Source: Petrolisthes cinctipes (Eukaryota; Arthropoda; Malacostraca; Decapoda; Porcellanidae). Taken from it: a DNA stretch of 64,000 nt. Under the pieces are notes generated by a model. It was not told the origin of the DNA. It saw only the letters and a program-made list of their open reading frames with translations, and searched no databases. Made by a program: the position numbers and the translations under genes. Shown piece by piece: positions 1-15,500 of this stretch. The stretch is taken from contig JAWQEG010001234.1 in NCBI GenBank assembly GCA_033782935.1, positions 2,364,501-2,428,500 on the forward strand. Direction: 5' to 3'. How positions within the stretch are numbered: the first letter of the stretch is position 1; the number at the start of each line of letters is the position of its first letter.

Positions 1-1544
1 ACCCACCACCCCATGAATGACTGTTGATATTTACTGTCCAATCAATGTAATGGCACCCAAACACCTACCAACCCATGAAATACTTTTGATATTTACAGTC
101 CAAGCACTGTAATGATACCCACACACATACCCCTTATGAATGACTGTTGACATATACAGTCCAAGCACTGTAATGACACCCACAGACCCACCACCCCATT
201 AATGACTGTTTATATTTACAGGTCAAGCACTGTAATGACACACACACACCTACCACCCCTTGAATGACTGTTGATATTTACAGTCCAATCACTGTAATGA
301 CACCCACATACCCACCACCCCATGAATGACTGTTGATATTTACAGTCCAAGCAATTTAATGATATCCACACAAATACCACCCGATAAACAACTGTTGATA
401 TTTACAGTCCAAGCACTGTAATGACACCAACACACCTACCAACCCATGAATGACTGTTGATATTTACAGTCCAAGCACTGTAATGACAGCCATACACCCA
501 TTACTTCATGAATGACTTTTGATATTTACAGTCCAAGCACTATAAGGACACCCACACACCAAACACCCCATAAATGACTGTTGATATTTACTGTCCAATT
601 AATGTAATGACACCCACGGATCAACCACCCCATTAATGACTGTTGATATTTACAGGTCAAGCACTGTAATGACACACACACACACCCACCTTTCCCATGA
701 ATGACTGTTTATAATTATAGGTCAAGCACTGTAATGACACCCACACACCCGTCACCCCAGGAATGACTGTTGATATTTACAATCCAAGCATTGTAATGAT
801 AACCACACACCCACCACCCCATAAATGACTGTTGATATTTACAGTCCAAGCACTGAAATGAAACCCTCACACCCTCCACCCCATGAATGACTGTTGATAT
901 ATACAGTCCATGCACCATAATGACACCCACACACCCACCAAACTATAAATGACTGTTGATATTTACAGTCCAACCACTGTAATGATGCTAACACATCCAC
1001 CAACCCATATATGACTGTCCATATTTACAGTCCATGCACTGTAATGACACCCACACACCCACCACCCTATTAATGACTTTTGATAGTTATAGCTCAAGCA
1101 ATGTAATGATACCCACACACCTACCACCCCATGAAAGACTTTTGATATTTACAGTCCAAGTACTGTAATGATACCCACACACATACCCCATATGAATGAC
1201 TGTTGACATTTACAGTCCAAGCACTGTAATGACACCCACAGACCCACCACCCCATGAAAGACTTTTGATATTTACAGTCCAAGAACTGTAAAGACATCCA
1301 CATACTCACCAACCCATGAATGATTGTTGATATTTAAAGTTCAAACACTGTCATGACACCCAAACACCCACCACCCCAATGAATGACAGTTGATATTTAC
1401 ATTCCAAGCACTGTAATTACTCAAACACACCCACCACCCCATAAATGACTGTTGATATTTACAGTCCAAACCCTGTAATGACACCCACACACCAACCACC
1501 CCTGGAATGACTCTTGATATTTACAGTCCAATCACTGTAATGAC

Positions 1545-3188
1545 ACCCACACTCCTACCATTCCATGAATTACTGTTGATATTTTCATTCCAAGCACTGT
1601 AATGACACCAACACAACCACCCACCCCTTATGAATGACTGTTGACATTTACAGTCCAAGCACTGTAATGACACACACACACCTACCACCCTTTGAATGAC
1701 TGTTGATAATTACATTTTAAGCACTGTAATGACACCCACATACCCACCACCCCATTAATGACTGTTGATATTTACAGTCCAAGCACTGGAATGATACCCA
1801 AACAAACACCACCCCATGAATAACTGTTAAAATTTACAGTCCAAGCACTGTAATGACACCCACACACCCACCACCCCATAAATGACTGTTGATATTTACA
1901 GACCAAGCACTGTAAAGACACCCATATACCCCCCACCCCATGAATGATTGTTGATATTTACACTCCAAGCACTGTAATGACACCCACAAACCCATCACCC
2001 CATGAATGAAAGTTGATATTTACAGTCCAAGCACTGTAATGACACCCACACACCCACCATCCCATAAATGACTATTGATATTTAAAGTCCAAGCACTGTA
2101 ATGACACCCACACACCCACCACCATATGAATGACTGATGATATTTACACTCCAGTCACTATAATGACACCCACACACCTGTCACCATATGAATGACTGTT
2201 GATATTTACAATCCAATCATTGTAATGGTACCCACACACCCACCACCCCATGAATAACTGTTAAAATTTACAGTCCAAGCACTGTAATGATACCCACACA
2301 CCCACCACCCCATAAATGACTGTTGATATTTACAGTCCAAGCACAGTAAAGACACCCATATACCCCCCACCCCATGAATGATTGTTGATATTTACACTCC
2401 AAGCACTGTAATGACACCCACAAACCCATCACCCCATGAATGAAAGTTGATATTTACAGTCCAAGCACTGTAATGACACCCACACTCCTACCATTCCATG
2501 AATTACTGTTGATATTTTCATTCCAAGCACTGTAATGACACCAACACAACCACCCACCCCTTATGAATGACTGTTGACATTTACAGTCCAAGCACTGTAA
2601 TGACACACACACACCTACCACCCTTTGAATGACTGTTGATAATTACATTTTAAGCACTGTAATGACACCCACATACCCACCACCCCATTAATGACTGTTG
2701 ATATTTACAGTCCAAGCACTGGAATGATACCCAAACAAACACCACCCCATGAATAACTGTTAAAATTTACAGTCCAAGCACTGTAATGACACCCACACAC
2801 CCACCACCCCATAAATGACTGTTGATATTTACAGACCAAGCACTGTAAAGACACCCATATACCCCCCACCCCATGAATGATTGTTGATATTTACACTCCA
2901 AGCACTGTAATGACACCCACAAACCCATCACCCCATGAATGAAAGTTGATATTTACAGTCCAAGCACTGTAATGACACCCACACACCCACCATCCCATAA
3001 ATGACTATTGATATTTAAAGTCCAAGCACTGTAATGACACCCACACACCCACCACCATATGAATGACTGATGATATTTACACTCCAGTCACTATAATGAC
3101 ACCCACACACCTGTCACCATATGAATGACTGTTGATATTTACAATCCAATCATTGTAATGGTACCCACACACCCACCACCCCATGAAT
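1545..3188. repeat. Segmental duplication inside the satellite (15-monomer shift)
   Basis: The stretch from about 1545 to 2252 recurs almost base for base at about 2478 to 3188. Diagnostic variants include CACTCCTACCATTCCATGAA, with a following TTTTCATTCC, and CACCATATGAATGACTGATG. The offset is 933 bp, about 15 monomers plus 3 bases. A further partial copy of the 1810-2035 portion lies at 2255-2480, joined directly to the start of the second copy. This is the pattern expected from unequal exchange or replication slippage in register. Confidence 0.85.
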
Positions 3189-6100
3189 GACTGTTGATAT
3201 TTACAGTCCAAACACTGAAATGACACCCTCACACCCTCCACCCCATGAATGACTGTTGATATTTACAGTCCAAGCACTGTAAAGACACCCACATACCCAC
3301 CAACCCATTAATGACTGTTGATATTTAAGTCCAAGCACTGTAATGACACCCATATACCAACCACCCCATGAATGACAGTTGATATTTACAGTCCAAGCAC
3401 TGTAATGACACCCACACACCCACCACTTCATGAATGACTGATGATATTTACAGTCAAAGCAATGTAATGATACCCACACACCCACAACCCCATGAATGAC
3501 TGATGATGTTTACAGTCCAAGCACTGTAATGACACCCACACACCCACCACCCCATGAATGACTATTAATATTTACAGTCCAAGCACTGTAATGACACCCA
3601 CACACCCACCACCCCATGAATGGCTATTAATATTTACAGTCCAAGCACTGTAATAACACCCACACACCCACCACCTCATGAATAATTGTTGATATTTACA
3701 GTCCAAACACTGTAATGACACCCACACACCCACAACCCCATGAATGACTGTTGATATTTACACTCCAAGCTCTATATGAAACACACACACCCGCCACCCA
3801 ATGAATGACTGTTTATATTAACAATCCAAGCATTGTAATGATACCCACACACCCACCACCCCATGAATGACTGTTGATATTTACAGCCCAAGCACTGTAA
3901 TGACACCCACACAACCACCACCCCAATGAGCGACAGTTGATATTTACAGCCCAAGCACTGTAATTACTCCAACACACCCACCACCCCATGAATGACTGTT
4001 GATATTTACAGTCCAAACCCTGTAATGAAACCCACACACCAACCACCCCTTGAATTATTCTTGATATATACAGTCCAATCACTGTAATGACACCAACACA
4101 CCTACCATCCCATGAATTACTGTTGATATTTACAGTCCAAGCACTGCAATGACACCAACACACCTACCATCCCATGAATTACTGTTGATATTTACAGTCC
4201 AAGCACTGTAATATTACCCACACACCCACCCCTTATGAATGACTGTTGACATTTACAGTCCAAGCACTCTAATGACACCCACAGACCACCCACTCCAATA
4301 TTGACTGTTGATATTTAAAGGTCAAGCACTGTAATGACACACACACACACTCTCCTTTCCCATAAATGACTGTTTATAATTATAGTCCAAGCACTGTAAT
4401 GACACCCACACACCCACCACCCCATGAATGACTTTTGATATTTACAATCCAGGCATTGTAATGATACCCACACACCCACCACCCCATGAATGACTGTTGA
4501 TATTTACAGTCTTAGCAATTAAATGAAACCCTCACATCCTCCACCCCATGAATGACTGTTGATATTTACAGTCCATGCACCATAATGACACCCACACACC
4601 CACCAAACTATAAATGACTGTTGATATTTACATTCCTAGCACTGTAATGATGCTAACACATCCACCAACCCATGAATGACTGTCCATATTTACAGTCCAT
4701 GCACTGTAATTACACTCACACACCCACCACCCCATGAATGACTGTTGATAGTTACAGTCCAAGCAATGTAATGATACCCACACACCCACCACCTTATGAA
4801 TGACAGTTGATATTTACAGTCCAAGCACTGTAATTACACCAGCACACCCACCACCCCATGAATGATTGTTGATATTTACTGTCCAATCAATGTAATGGCA
4901 CCCACACACCTACCACCCCATAAAAGACTTTTGATATTTACAGTCCAAGCACTGTAATGATACCCACACACAAACCCCTTATGAATGACTGTTGACATTT
5001 ACAGTCCAAGCACTGTAATGACACCCACAGACCCACCACCCCATTAATGACTGATAAAATTTTCACGTCAAGCACTGTAATGACACACACACACCTACCA
5101 CCCCTTGAATGACTGATGATATTTACAGTCCAATCACTGTAATGACACCCACATGCCCACCACCCCATGAATGACTGTTGATATTTACAATCCAAGCATT
5201 GTAATGATACCCACACACCCACCACCCCATGAATGACTGTTGATATTTACAGTCCAAGCAATATAATGATACCCACAAAAACACCACCCAATGAATAACT
5301 GTTGATATTTACAGTCCAAGCACTGTAATGACACACACACACCACCCTATAAATGACTGTTGATATTTACAGCCCAAGCACTGTAAAGACACCCACATAC
5401 CCACCATCCCATTAATGATTGTTGATATTTACACTCCAAGCACTGTAATGACACCCACATACCCAACACCCCATGAATAACAGTTGATATTTACAGTCCA
5501 AGCACTGTAATGACACCCACACACCCACCACACCATGAATGGCTATTGATAATTACAGTCCAAGCACTGTAATGACACCCACAAACCCACCACCCCATGA
5601 ATGAATATTGATATTTATAGTCCAAGCACTGTAATGACACCCACACACCCACCACCCCATAAAGGACTGTTGAAATTTACAGTCCAAGCATTGTAATAAC
5701 ACCTACACACCCACCACCTCATAAATGACTGTTGATATTTACACTCCAATCACAATAATGACACCCACACACCCGCCACCCCATGAATGACTGTTGATAT
5801 TTACAATCCAAGCATTGTAATGATACCCAAACACCAACCACCCCATAAATGACTGTTGATATTTACAGTCTAAACACTGAAATGACACCCTCACACCCTT
5901 AACCCCATGAATTACTGTTGATATTTACAGTCCAAGCACTGTAAAGACACCCACATACCCACCACCCCATTAATTATTGTTGATATTTATACTCCAAGCA
6001 CTGTAATGACACCCACATACTCACCACCCCATGAATGACAGTTGATATTTACAGTCCAAGCACTGTATTGACACACACACACCCACCACACCATGAATGG

Positions 6101-6550
6101 CTATTGATTTTTACAGTCCAAGCACTGTAATGACACCCACACACCCACCACCCCATGAATGACTATTGATATTTATAGTCCAAGCACTGTAATGACACCC
6201 ACACACACACCACCCAATAAATGACTGTTAAAATTTACAGTTCAAGCACTGTAATAACACCTACACACCCACCACCTTATGAATGACTGTTGATATTTAC
6301 ACTCCAATCACTATAATGACACCCACACACCCGCCACCCCATGAATGACTGTTGATATTTACAATCCAAGCATTGTAATGATACACACACAACCACCACC
6401 CTAAGAATGACTGCTGATATTTACAGTCTAAACACTGAAATGACACTATCACACCCACCACCCCATGAATGACTGATGATATTTACAGTCAAAGCAATGT
6501 AATGATACCCACACACCCACCACATCATGAATGACTGTTGATATTTACAG

Positions 6551-9500
6551 TCTAAGCACTGTAATAACACCCACTCACCCACCACCTCATGAATGACTGT
6601 TGATATTTATAGTCCAAACACTGTAATAACACCCACACACTCACCACCCCATGAATGACTGTTGATAGTTACAGCCTAAGCAATGTAATGATACCCACAC
6701 ACCCACCACCTCATGAATGACAATTGATATTTACAGTCCAAGCACTGTAATTACACGAATACACCCACCACTCCATGAATGACTGTTGATATTTACTGTC
6801 CAATCAATGTAATGGCACCCACACACCTACCACCCCATGAAAAACTTTTGATATTTACAGTCCAAGCACTGTAATGATACCCACACACATACCCCTTATG
6901 AATGACTGTTGACATTTACAGTCCAAGCACAGTAATGACACCCACAGACCCACCACCCCATTAATGACTGTTGATATTTACAGGTCAAGCACTGTATTGA
7001 CACATACACATCTACCACTTCTTGAATGACTGTTTATATTTACAATCCAATCACTGTAATGACACCCACACACCTACCACCCCTTAAATGACTGTTGATA
7101 TTTACATTTTAAGCACTTTAATGACACCCACATACCCAAAACCCCATAAATGACTGTTGATATTTACAGTTCAAGCAATGTAATGACACCCACACTTCCG
7201 CGACCCCATGAATTACTGTTGATATTTACAGTCCAAGCACTGTAATGATACCCACACACACACCCCTTATGAATGACTGTTGACATTTACAGTCCAAGCA
7301 CTGTAATGACACCCACAGACCAACCACCCCATTAATGACTGTTGATATTTACAGGTCAAGCACTGTAATGACACACACACACACCCACCTTTCCCATGAA
7401 TGACTGTTTATAATTATAGTCCAAGCACTGTAATGACACCCACACACCCACCACCCCATGAATGACTTTTGATATTTACAATCCAGGCATTGTAATGATA
7501 CCCACACACCCACCACCCCATGAATGACTGTTGATATTTACATTTTAAGCACTGTAATGACACCCACACTCCCACCACCCCATGAATGACTGTTGATATT
7601 TACAGTCCAAGCACTATAATGATACCCACACAAACACCACCCCATGAATAACTGTTGATATTTACACTCCACGCACTGTAAAGACACCCACATACCCACC
7701 ACCCCATAAATGATTGTTGATATTTACACTCCAAGAACTGTAATAACACCCACATACCCACCACCCCATGAATTACAGTTGATATTTACAGTCCAAGCAC
7801 TGTTATGACGCCACACACCTACCACACCATGAATGGCTATTGATATTTACAGTCCAAGCACTGTAATGACACCCACACACTTACCACCCCATGAATGACT
7901 ATTGATATTTATAGTCCAAGCACTGTAATGACACCCACACACCCACCACACCATAAATGACTGTTGAAATTTACAGTCCAAGCACTGTAATAACACCTAC
8001 ACACCAACCACCTTATAAATCACTGTTGATATTTACACTCCAATCACTATAATGACACCCACACACCCACCATCCCATGAATGACTGTTGATATTTACAA
8101 TCCAAGCATTGTAATGATACCCACACACCCACCACCCTATGAATGACTGTTGATATTTATGGTCTAAACACTGAAATGACACCCTCACATTCTTCACCCC
8201 ATGAATTACTGTTGATATTTACAGTCCAAGCACTGTAAAGACACCCACATACCCACCACCCCATAAATGATTGTTGATATTTACACTCCAAGCACTATAA
8301 TGACACCCACATACCCACCACCCCATGAATGACAGTTGATATTTACAGTCCAAGCACTATAATGACACCCACACACCAACCACACCATGAATAGCTATTG
8401 ATATTTATAGTCTAAGAACTGTAATGACACCCACACACCCACCACCCCATAAATGACTGTTGAAGATTACCGTCCAAGCACTGTGATAACACATACACAC
8501 CCACCACCTTATGAATGACTGTTGATATTTACACTCCAAACACTATAATGACACCCACACACCCGCCACCCCATGAATGACTGTTGATATTTACAATCCA
8601 AGCATTGTAATGATACCCACACACCCACAACCCCATGAATGACTGTTGATATTTACAGTCTAAACACTGAAATGACGCCCTTACACCCACCACCCCATGA
8701 ATGAATGATGATATTTACAGTCCAAGCACTGTAAAGACACCCACATACCCACCGACCCATGAATGACTGTTGATATTTAAAGTCCTAGAACTGTAATGAC
8801 ACCCATATACCAACCACCACATGAATTACAGTTGATATTTACAGACTAAGCAATGTAATGACACCCCCACACCCACCACCCCATTAATGACTGATGATAA
8901 TTACAGTCAAAGCAATGTAATGATACCCACACACCCACCACATCATGAATGACTGTTGATATTTACAGTCTAAACACTGAAATGACGCCCTTACACCCAC
9001 CACCCCATGAATGAATGATGATATTTACAGTCCAAGCACTGTAAAGACACCCACATACCCACCGACCCATGAATGACTGTTGATATTTAAAGTCCTATAA
9101 CTGTAATGACACCCATATACCAACCACCACATGAATTACAGTTGATATTTACAGACTAAGCACTGTAATGACACCCCCACACCCACCACCCCATGAATGA
9201 CTGATGATAATTACAGTCAAAGCAATGTAATGATACCCACACACCCACCACATCATGAATGACTGTTGATATTTACAGTCTAAGCACTGTAATAACACCC
9301 ACTCACCCACCACCTCATGAATGACTGTTGATATTTATAGTCCAAACACTGTAATGACACCCACACACCCACCACCCATGAATGACTGTTGATAGTTACA
9401 GCCCAAGCAATGTAATGACACCCACACACCCACCACTTCATGAATGACAGTTGATATTTACAGTCCAAGCACTGTAATTACACCAATACACCCACCACCC

Positions 9501-12500
9501 AATCAATGACTGTTGATATTTACTGTCCAATCAATGTAATAGCACCCACACACCTACTACCCCATGAAAGACTTTTGATATTTACAGTCCAAGCACTGTA
9601 ATGATACCCACACACATACCCCTTATGAATGACGGTTGACATTTACAGTCCAAGCACTGTAATGACATCCACAGACCCATCACCCCATTAATGACTGTTG
9701 ATATTTACAGGTCAAGCACTGTAATGACATACACACATCTACCACCCCTTGAATGACTGTTTATATTTACAATTCAATCACTGTAATGACACCCACACAC
9801 CTACCACCCCATAAATGACTGTTGATATTTACATTTTAAGCACTTTAATGACACCCACATACCCAAAACCCCATAAATGACTGTTGATATTTACAATCCA
9901 AGCATTGTAATGATACCCACACACCCACCACCCCATGAATGACTGTTGATATTTACAGTCTAAACACTGAAATGACACCATCACACCCACCACCCCATGA
10001 ATGACTGATGATATTTACAGGTCAAGCACTGTAATGACTCACACACACACCCACCTTTCCCATGAATGACTGTTTATAATTATAGTCCAAGCACTGTAAT
10101 GACACCCACACACCCACCACCCCATGAATGACTTTTGATATTTACAATCCAGGCATTGTAATGATACCCACACACCCACCACCCCATGAATGTCTGTTGA
10201 TATTAACATTTTAAGCACTGTAATGACACCCACATACCCACCACCCCATGAATGACTGTTGATATTTACAGTCCAAGCACTATAATGATACCCACACAAA
10301 CACCACCCCATGAATAACTGTTGATATTTACAGTCCAAGCACTGTAATGACACCCACACACCCACCACCCTATAAATGACTGTTGATATTTACACTCCAC
10401 GCACTGTAAAGACACCCACATACACACCACCCCATAAATGATTGTTGATATTTACACTCCAAGAACTGTAATGACACCCACATACCCACCACCCCATGAA
10501 TGACAGTTGATATTTACAGTCCAAGCACTGTTATTACGCCACACACCTACCACACCATGAATGGCTATTGATATTTACAGTCCAAGCACTGTAATGACAC
10601 CCACACACTTACCACCCCATGAATGACTATTGATATTTATAGTCCAAGCACTGTAATGACACCCACACACCCACCACACCATAAATGACTGTTGAAATTT
10701 ACAGTCCAAGCACTGTTATAACACCTACACACCCACCACCTTATAAATCACTGTTGAAATTTACACTCCAATCACTATAATGACACCCACACACCCACCT
10801 CCCCATGAATGACTGTTGATATTTACAATCCAAGCATTGTAATGATACCCACACACCCACCACCCCATGAATGACTGTTGATATTTACGGTCTAAACACT
10901 GAAATGACACCCTCACATTCTTCACCCCATGAATTACTGTTGATATTTACAGTCCAAGCACTGTAAAGACACCCACATACCCACCACCCCATAAATGATT
11001 GTTGATATTTACACTCCAAGCTCTATAATGACACCCACATACCCACCACCCCATGAATGACAGTTGATATTTACAGTCCAAGCACTGTAATGACACCCAC
11101 ACACCAACCATACCATGAATAGCTATTGATATTTACAGTCCAAGCACTGTAATGACATCCACACACCCACAACACTATGAATGATTATTAATATTTATAG
11201 TCCAAGAACTGTAATGACACCCACACACCCACCACCCCATAAATGACTGTTGAAGATTACCGTCCAAGCACTGTAATAACACCTACACACCCACCACCTT
11301 ATGAATGACTGTTGATATTTACACTCCAAACATTATAATGACACCCACACACCCGCCACCCCATGAATGACTGTTGATATTTACAATCCAAGCATTGTAA
11401 TGATACCCACACACCCACAACTCCATGAATGACTGTTGATATTTACAGTCTAAACACTGAAATGACGCCCTTACACCCACCACCCCATGAATGAATGATG
11501 ATATTTACAGTCCAAGCACTGTAAAGACACCCACATACCCAACGACCCATGAATGACTGTTGATATTTAAAGTCCTAGAACTGTAATGACACCCATATAC
11601 CAACCACCACATGAATTACTGTTGATATTTACAGTCCAAGCACTGTAAAGACACCCACATACCCACCACCCCATAAATGATTGTTGATATTTACACTCCA
11701 AGCTCTATAATGACACCCACATACCCACCACCCCATGAATGACAGTTGATATTTACAGTCCAAGCACTGTAATGACACCCACACACCAACCACACCATGA
11801 ATAGCTATTGATATTTACAGTCCAAGCACTGTAATGACATCCACACACCCACAACCCTATGAATGACTATTAATATTTATAGTCCAAGAACTGTAATGAC
11901 ACCCACACACCCACCACCCCATAAATGACTGTTGAAGATTACCGTCCAAGCACTGTAATAACACCTACACACCCACCACCTTATGAATGACTGTTGATAT
12001 TTACACTCCAAACACTATAATGACACCCACACACCCGCCACCCCATGAATGACTGTTGATATTTACAATCCAAGCATTGTAATGATACCCACACACCCAC
12101 AACCCCATGAATGACTGTTGATATTTACAGTCTAAACACTGAAATGACGCCCTTACACCCACCACCCCATGAATGAATGATGATATTTACAGTCCAAGCA
12201 CTGTAAAGACACCCACATACCCACCGACCCATGAATGACTGTTGATATTTAAAGTCCTAGAACTGTAATGACACCCATATACCAACCACCACATGAATTA
12301 CAGTTGATATTTACAGACCAAGCACTGTAATGACACCCCCACACCCACCACCCCATGAATGACTGATGATATTTACAGTCAAAGCAATGTAATGATACCC
12401 ACACACCCACCACATCATGAATGACTGTTGATATTTACAGTCTAAGCACTGTAATAACACCCACTCACCCACCACCTCATGAATGACTGTTGATATTTAT

Positions 12501-15500
12501 AGTCCAAACACTGTAATGACACCCACACACCCACCACCCATGAATGACTGTTGATAGTTACAGCCCAAGCACTGTAATTACACCAATACACCCACCACCC
12601 CATCAATGACTGTTGATATTTACAGTCCAATCAATGTAATAGCACCCACACACCTACTACCCCATGAAAGACTTTTGATATTTACAGTCCAAGCACTGTA
12701 ATGATACCCACACACATACCCCTTATGAATGACTGTTAACATTTACAGTCCAAGCACTGTAATGACACCCACAGACCCACCACCCCATTAATGACTGTTG
12801 ATATTTACAGGTCAAGCACTGTAATAACATACACACATCTACCACCCCTTGAATGACTGTTTATATTTACAATTCAATCACTGTAATGACACTCACACAC
12901 CTACCACCCCATAAATGACTGTTGATATTTACATTTTAAGCACTTTAATGACACCCACATACCCAAAACCCCATAAATGACTGTTGATATTTACAATCCA
13001 AGCATTGTAATGATACCCACACACCCACCACCCCATGAATGACTGTTGATAATTACAGTCTAAACACTGAAATGACACCATCACACCCACCACCCAATGA
13101 ATGACTGATGATATTTAAAGTCCAAGCAATGTAAAGACACCCACATACCCACCGACCCATGAATGACTGTTGATATTTAAAGTCCAAGCACTGTAATGGC
13201 ACCCACACACCTACCACCCCATGAAAGACTTGATATTTACAGTCCAAGCACTGTAATGATACCCACACACATACCCCTTATGAATGACTGTTGACATTTA
13301 CAGTCCAAGCACAGTAATGACACCCACAGACCCACCACCCCATTAATGACTGTTGATATTTACAGGTCAAGCACTGTAATGACACACACACATCTACCAC
13401 CCCATGAATGACTGTTTATATTTACAATCCAATCACTGTAATGACACCCACACACCTACCACCCCATAAATGGCTGTTGATATTTACATTTTAAGCACTT
13501 TAATGACACCCACATACCCAAAACCCCATAAATGACTGTTGATATTTACAGTCCAAGCAGTGTAATGACACCCACACTTCCGCCACCCCATGAATTACTG
13601 TTGATATTTACAGTCCAAGCACTGTAATGATACCCACACACACACCCCTTATGAATGACTGTTGACATTTACAGTCCAAGCACTGTAATGACACCCACAC
13701 ACCTACCACCCCTTAAATGACTGTTGATATTTACATTTTAAGCTCTTTAATGACACCCATATACCCAAAACCCCATAAATGACTGTTGATATTTACAGTC
13801 CAAGCACTGTAATGACACCCACACTTCCGCCACCCCATGAATTACTGTTGATATTTACAGTCCAAGCACTGTAATGATACCCACACACCCACCCCTTATG
13901 AATGACTGTTGACATTTACAGTCCAAGCACTGTAATGACACCCACAGACCAACCACCCCATTAATGAATGTTGATATTTACAGGTCAAGCACTGTAATGA
14001 CACACACACACACCCACCTTTCCCATGAATGACTGTTTATAATTATAGTCCAAGCACTGTAATGATACCCACACACCCACCACCCCATGAATGACTGTTG
14101 ATATTTACATTTTAAGCACTGTAATGACACCCACATACCCACCACCCCATGAATGACTGTTGATATTTACAGTCCAAGCACTATAATGATACCCACACAA
14201 ACACCACCCCATGAATAACTGTTGATATTTACAGTACAAGCACTGTAATGACACCCACACACCCACCACCCTATAAATGACTGTTGATATTTACACTCCA
14301 CGCACTGTAAAGACACCCACATACCCACCACCCCATAAATGATTGTTGATATTTACACTCCAAGAACTGTAATGACACCCACATACCCACCAACATATGA
14401 ATGACAGTTGATATTTACAGTCCTAGCACTGTTATGACGACACACACCCACCACACCATGAATGGCTATTGATATTTACAGTCCAAGCACTGTAATGACA
14501 CCCACACACTTACCACCCCATGAATGACTAGTGATATTTATAGTCCAAGCACTGTAATGACACCCACACACCCACCACCCCATGAATGACTGTTGATATT
14601 TACAATCCAAGCATTGTAATGATACCCACACACCCACCACCCCATGAATGACTGTTGATATTTACAGTCTAAACACTGAAATGACACCCTCACATTCTTC
14701 ACCCCATGATTTACTGTTGATATTTACAGTCCAAGCACTGTAAAGACACCCACATACCCACCACCCCATAAATGATTGTTGATATTTACACTCCAAGCAC
14801 TGTAATGACACCCACATACTCACCACCCCATGAATGACAGTTGATATTTACAGTCCAAGCACTGTAATGACACCTACACACCCACCACACCATGAATAGC
14901 TATTGATTTTTACAGTCCAAGAACTGTAATGACACCCACACATCCACCACCCCATGAATGACTATTAATATTTATAGTCCAAGAACTGTAATGACACCCA
15001 CACACCCACCACCCCATAAATGACTGTTGAAGATTACCGTCCAAGCACTGTAATAATACCTACACACACACCACCTTATGAATGACTGTTGATATTTATA
15101 CTCCAAACACTATAATGACACCCACACACCCGCCACCCCATGAATGACTGTTGATATTTACAATCCAAGCATTGTAATGATACCCACACACCCACAACCC
15201 CATGAATGACTGTTGATATTTACAGTCAAAACACTGAAATGATGCCCTCACACCCACCACCCCATTAATGAATGATGATATTTACAGTCCAAGCACTGTA
15301 AAGACACCCACATACCCACCGACCCATGAATGACTGTTGATATTTAAAGTCCTAGAACTGTAATGACACCCATTTACCAACCAACCCATGAATTACAGTT
15401 GATATTTACAGACCAAGCACTGTAATGACACCCCCACACCCACCACCCCATGAATGACTGATGATATTTACAGTCAAAGCAATGTAATGATACCCACACA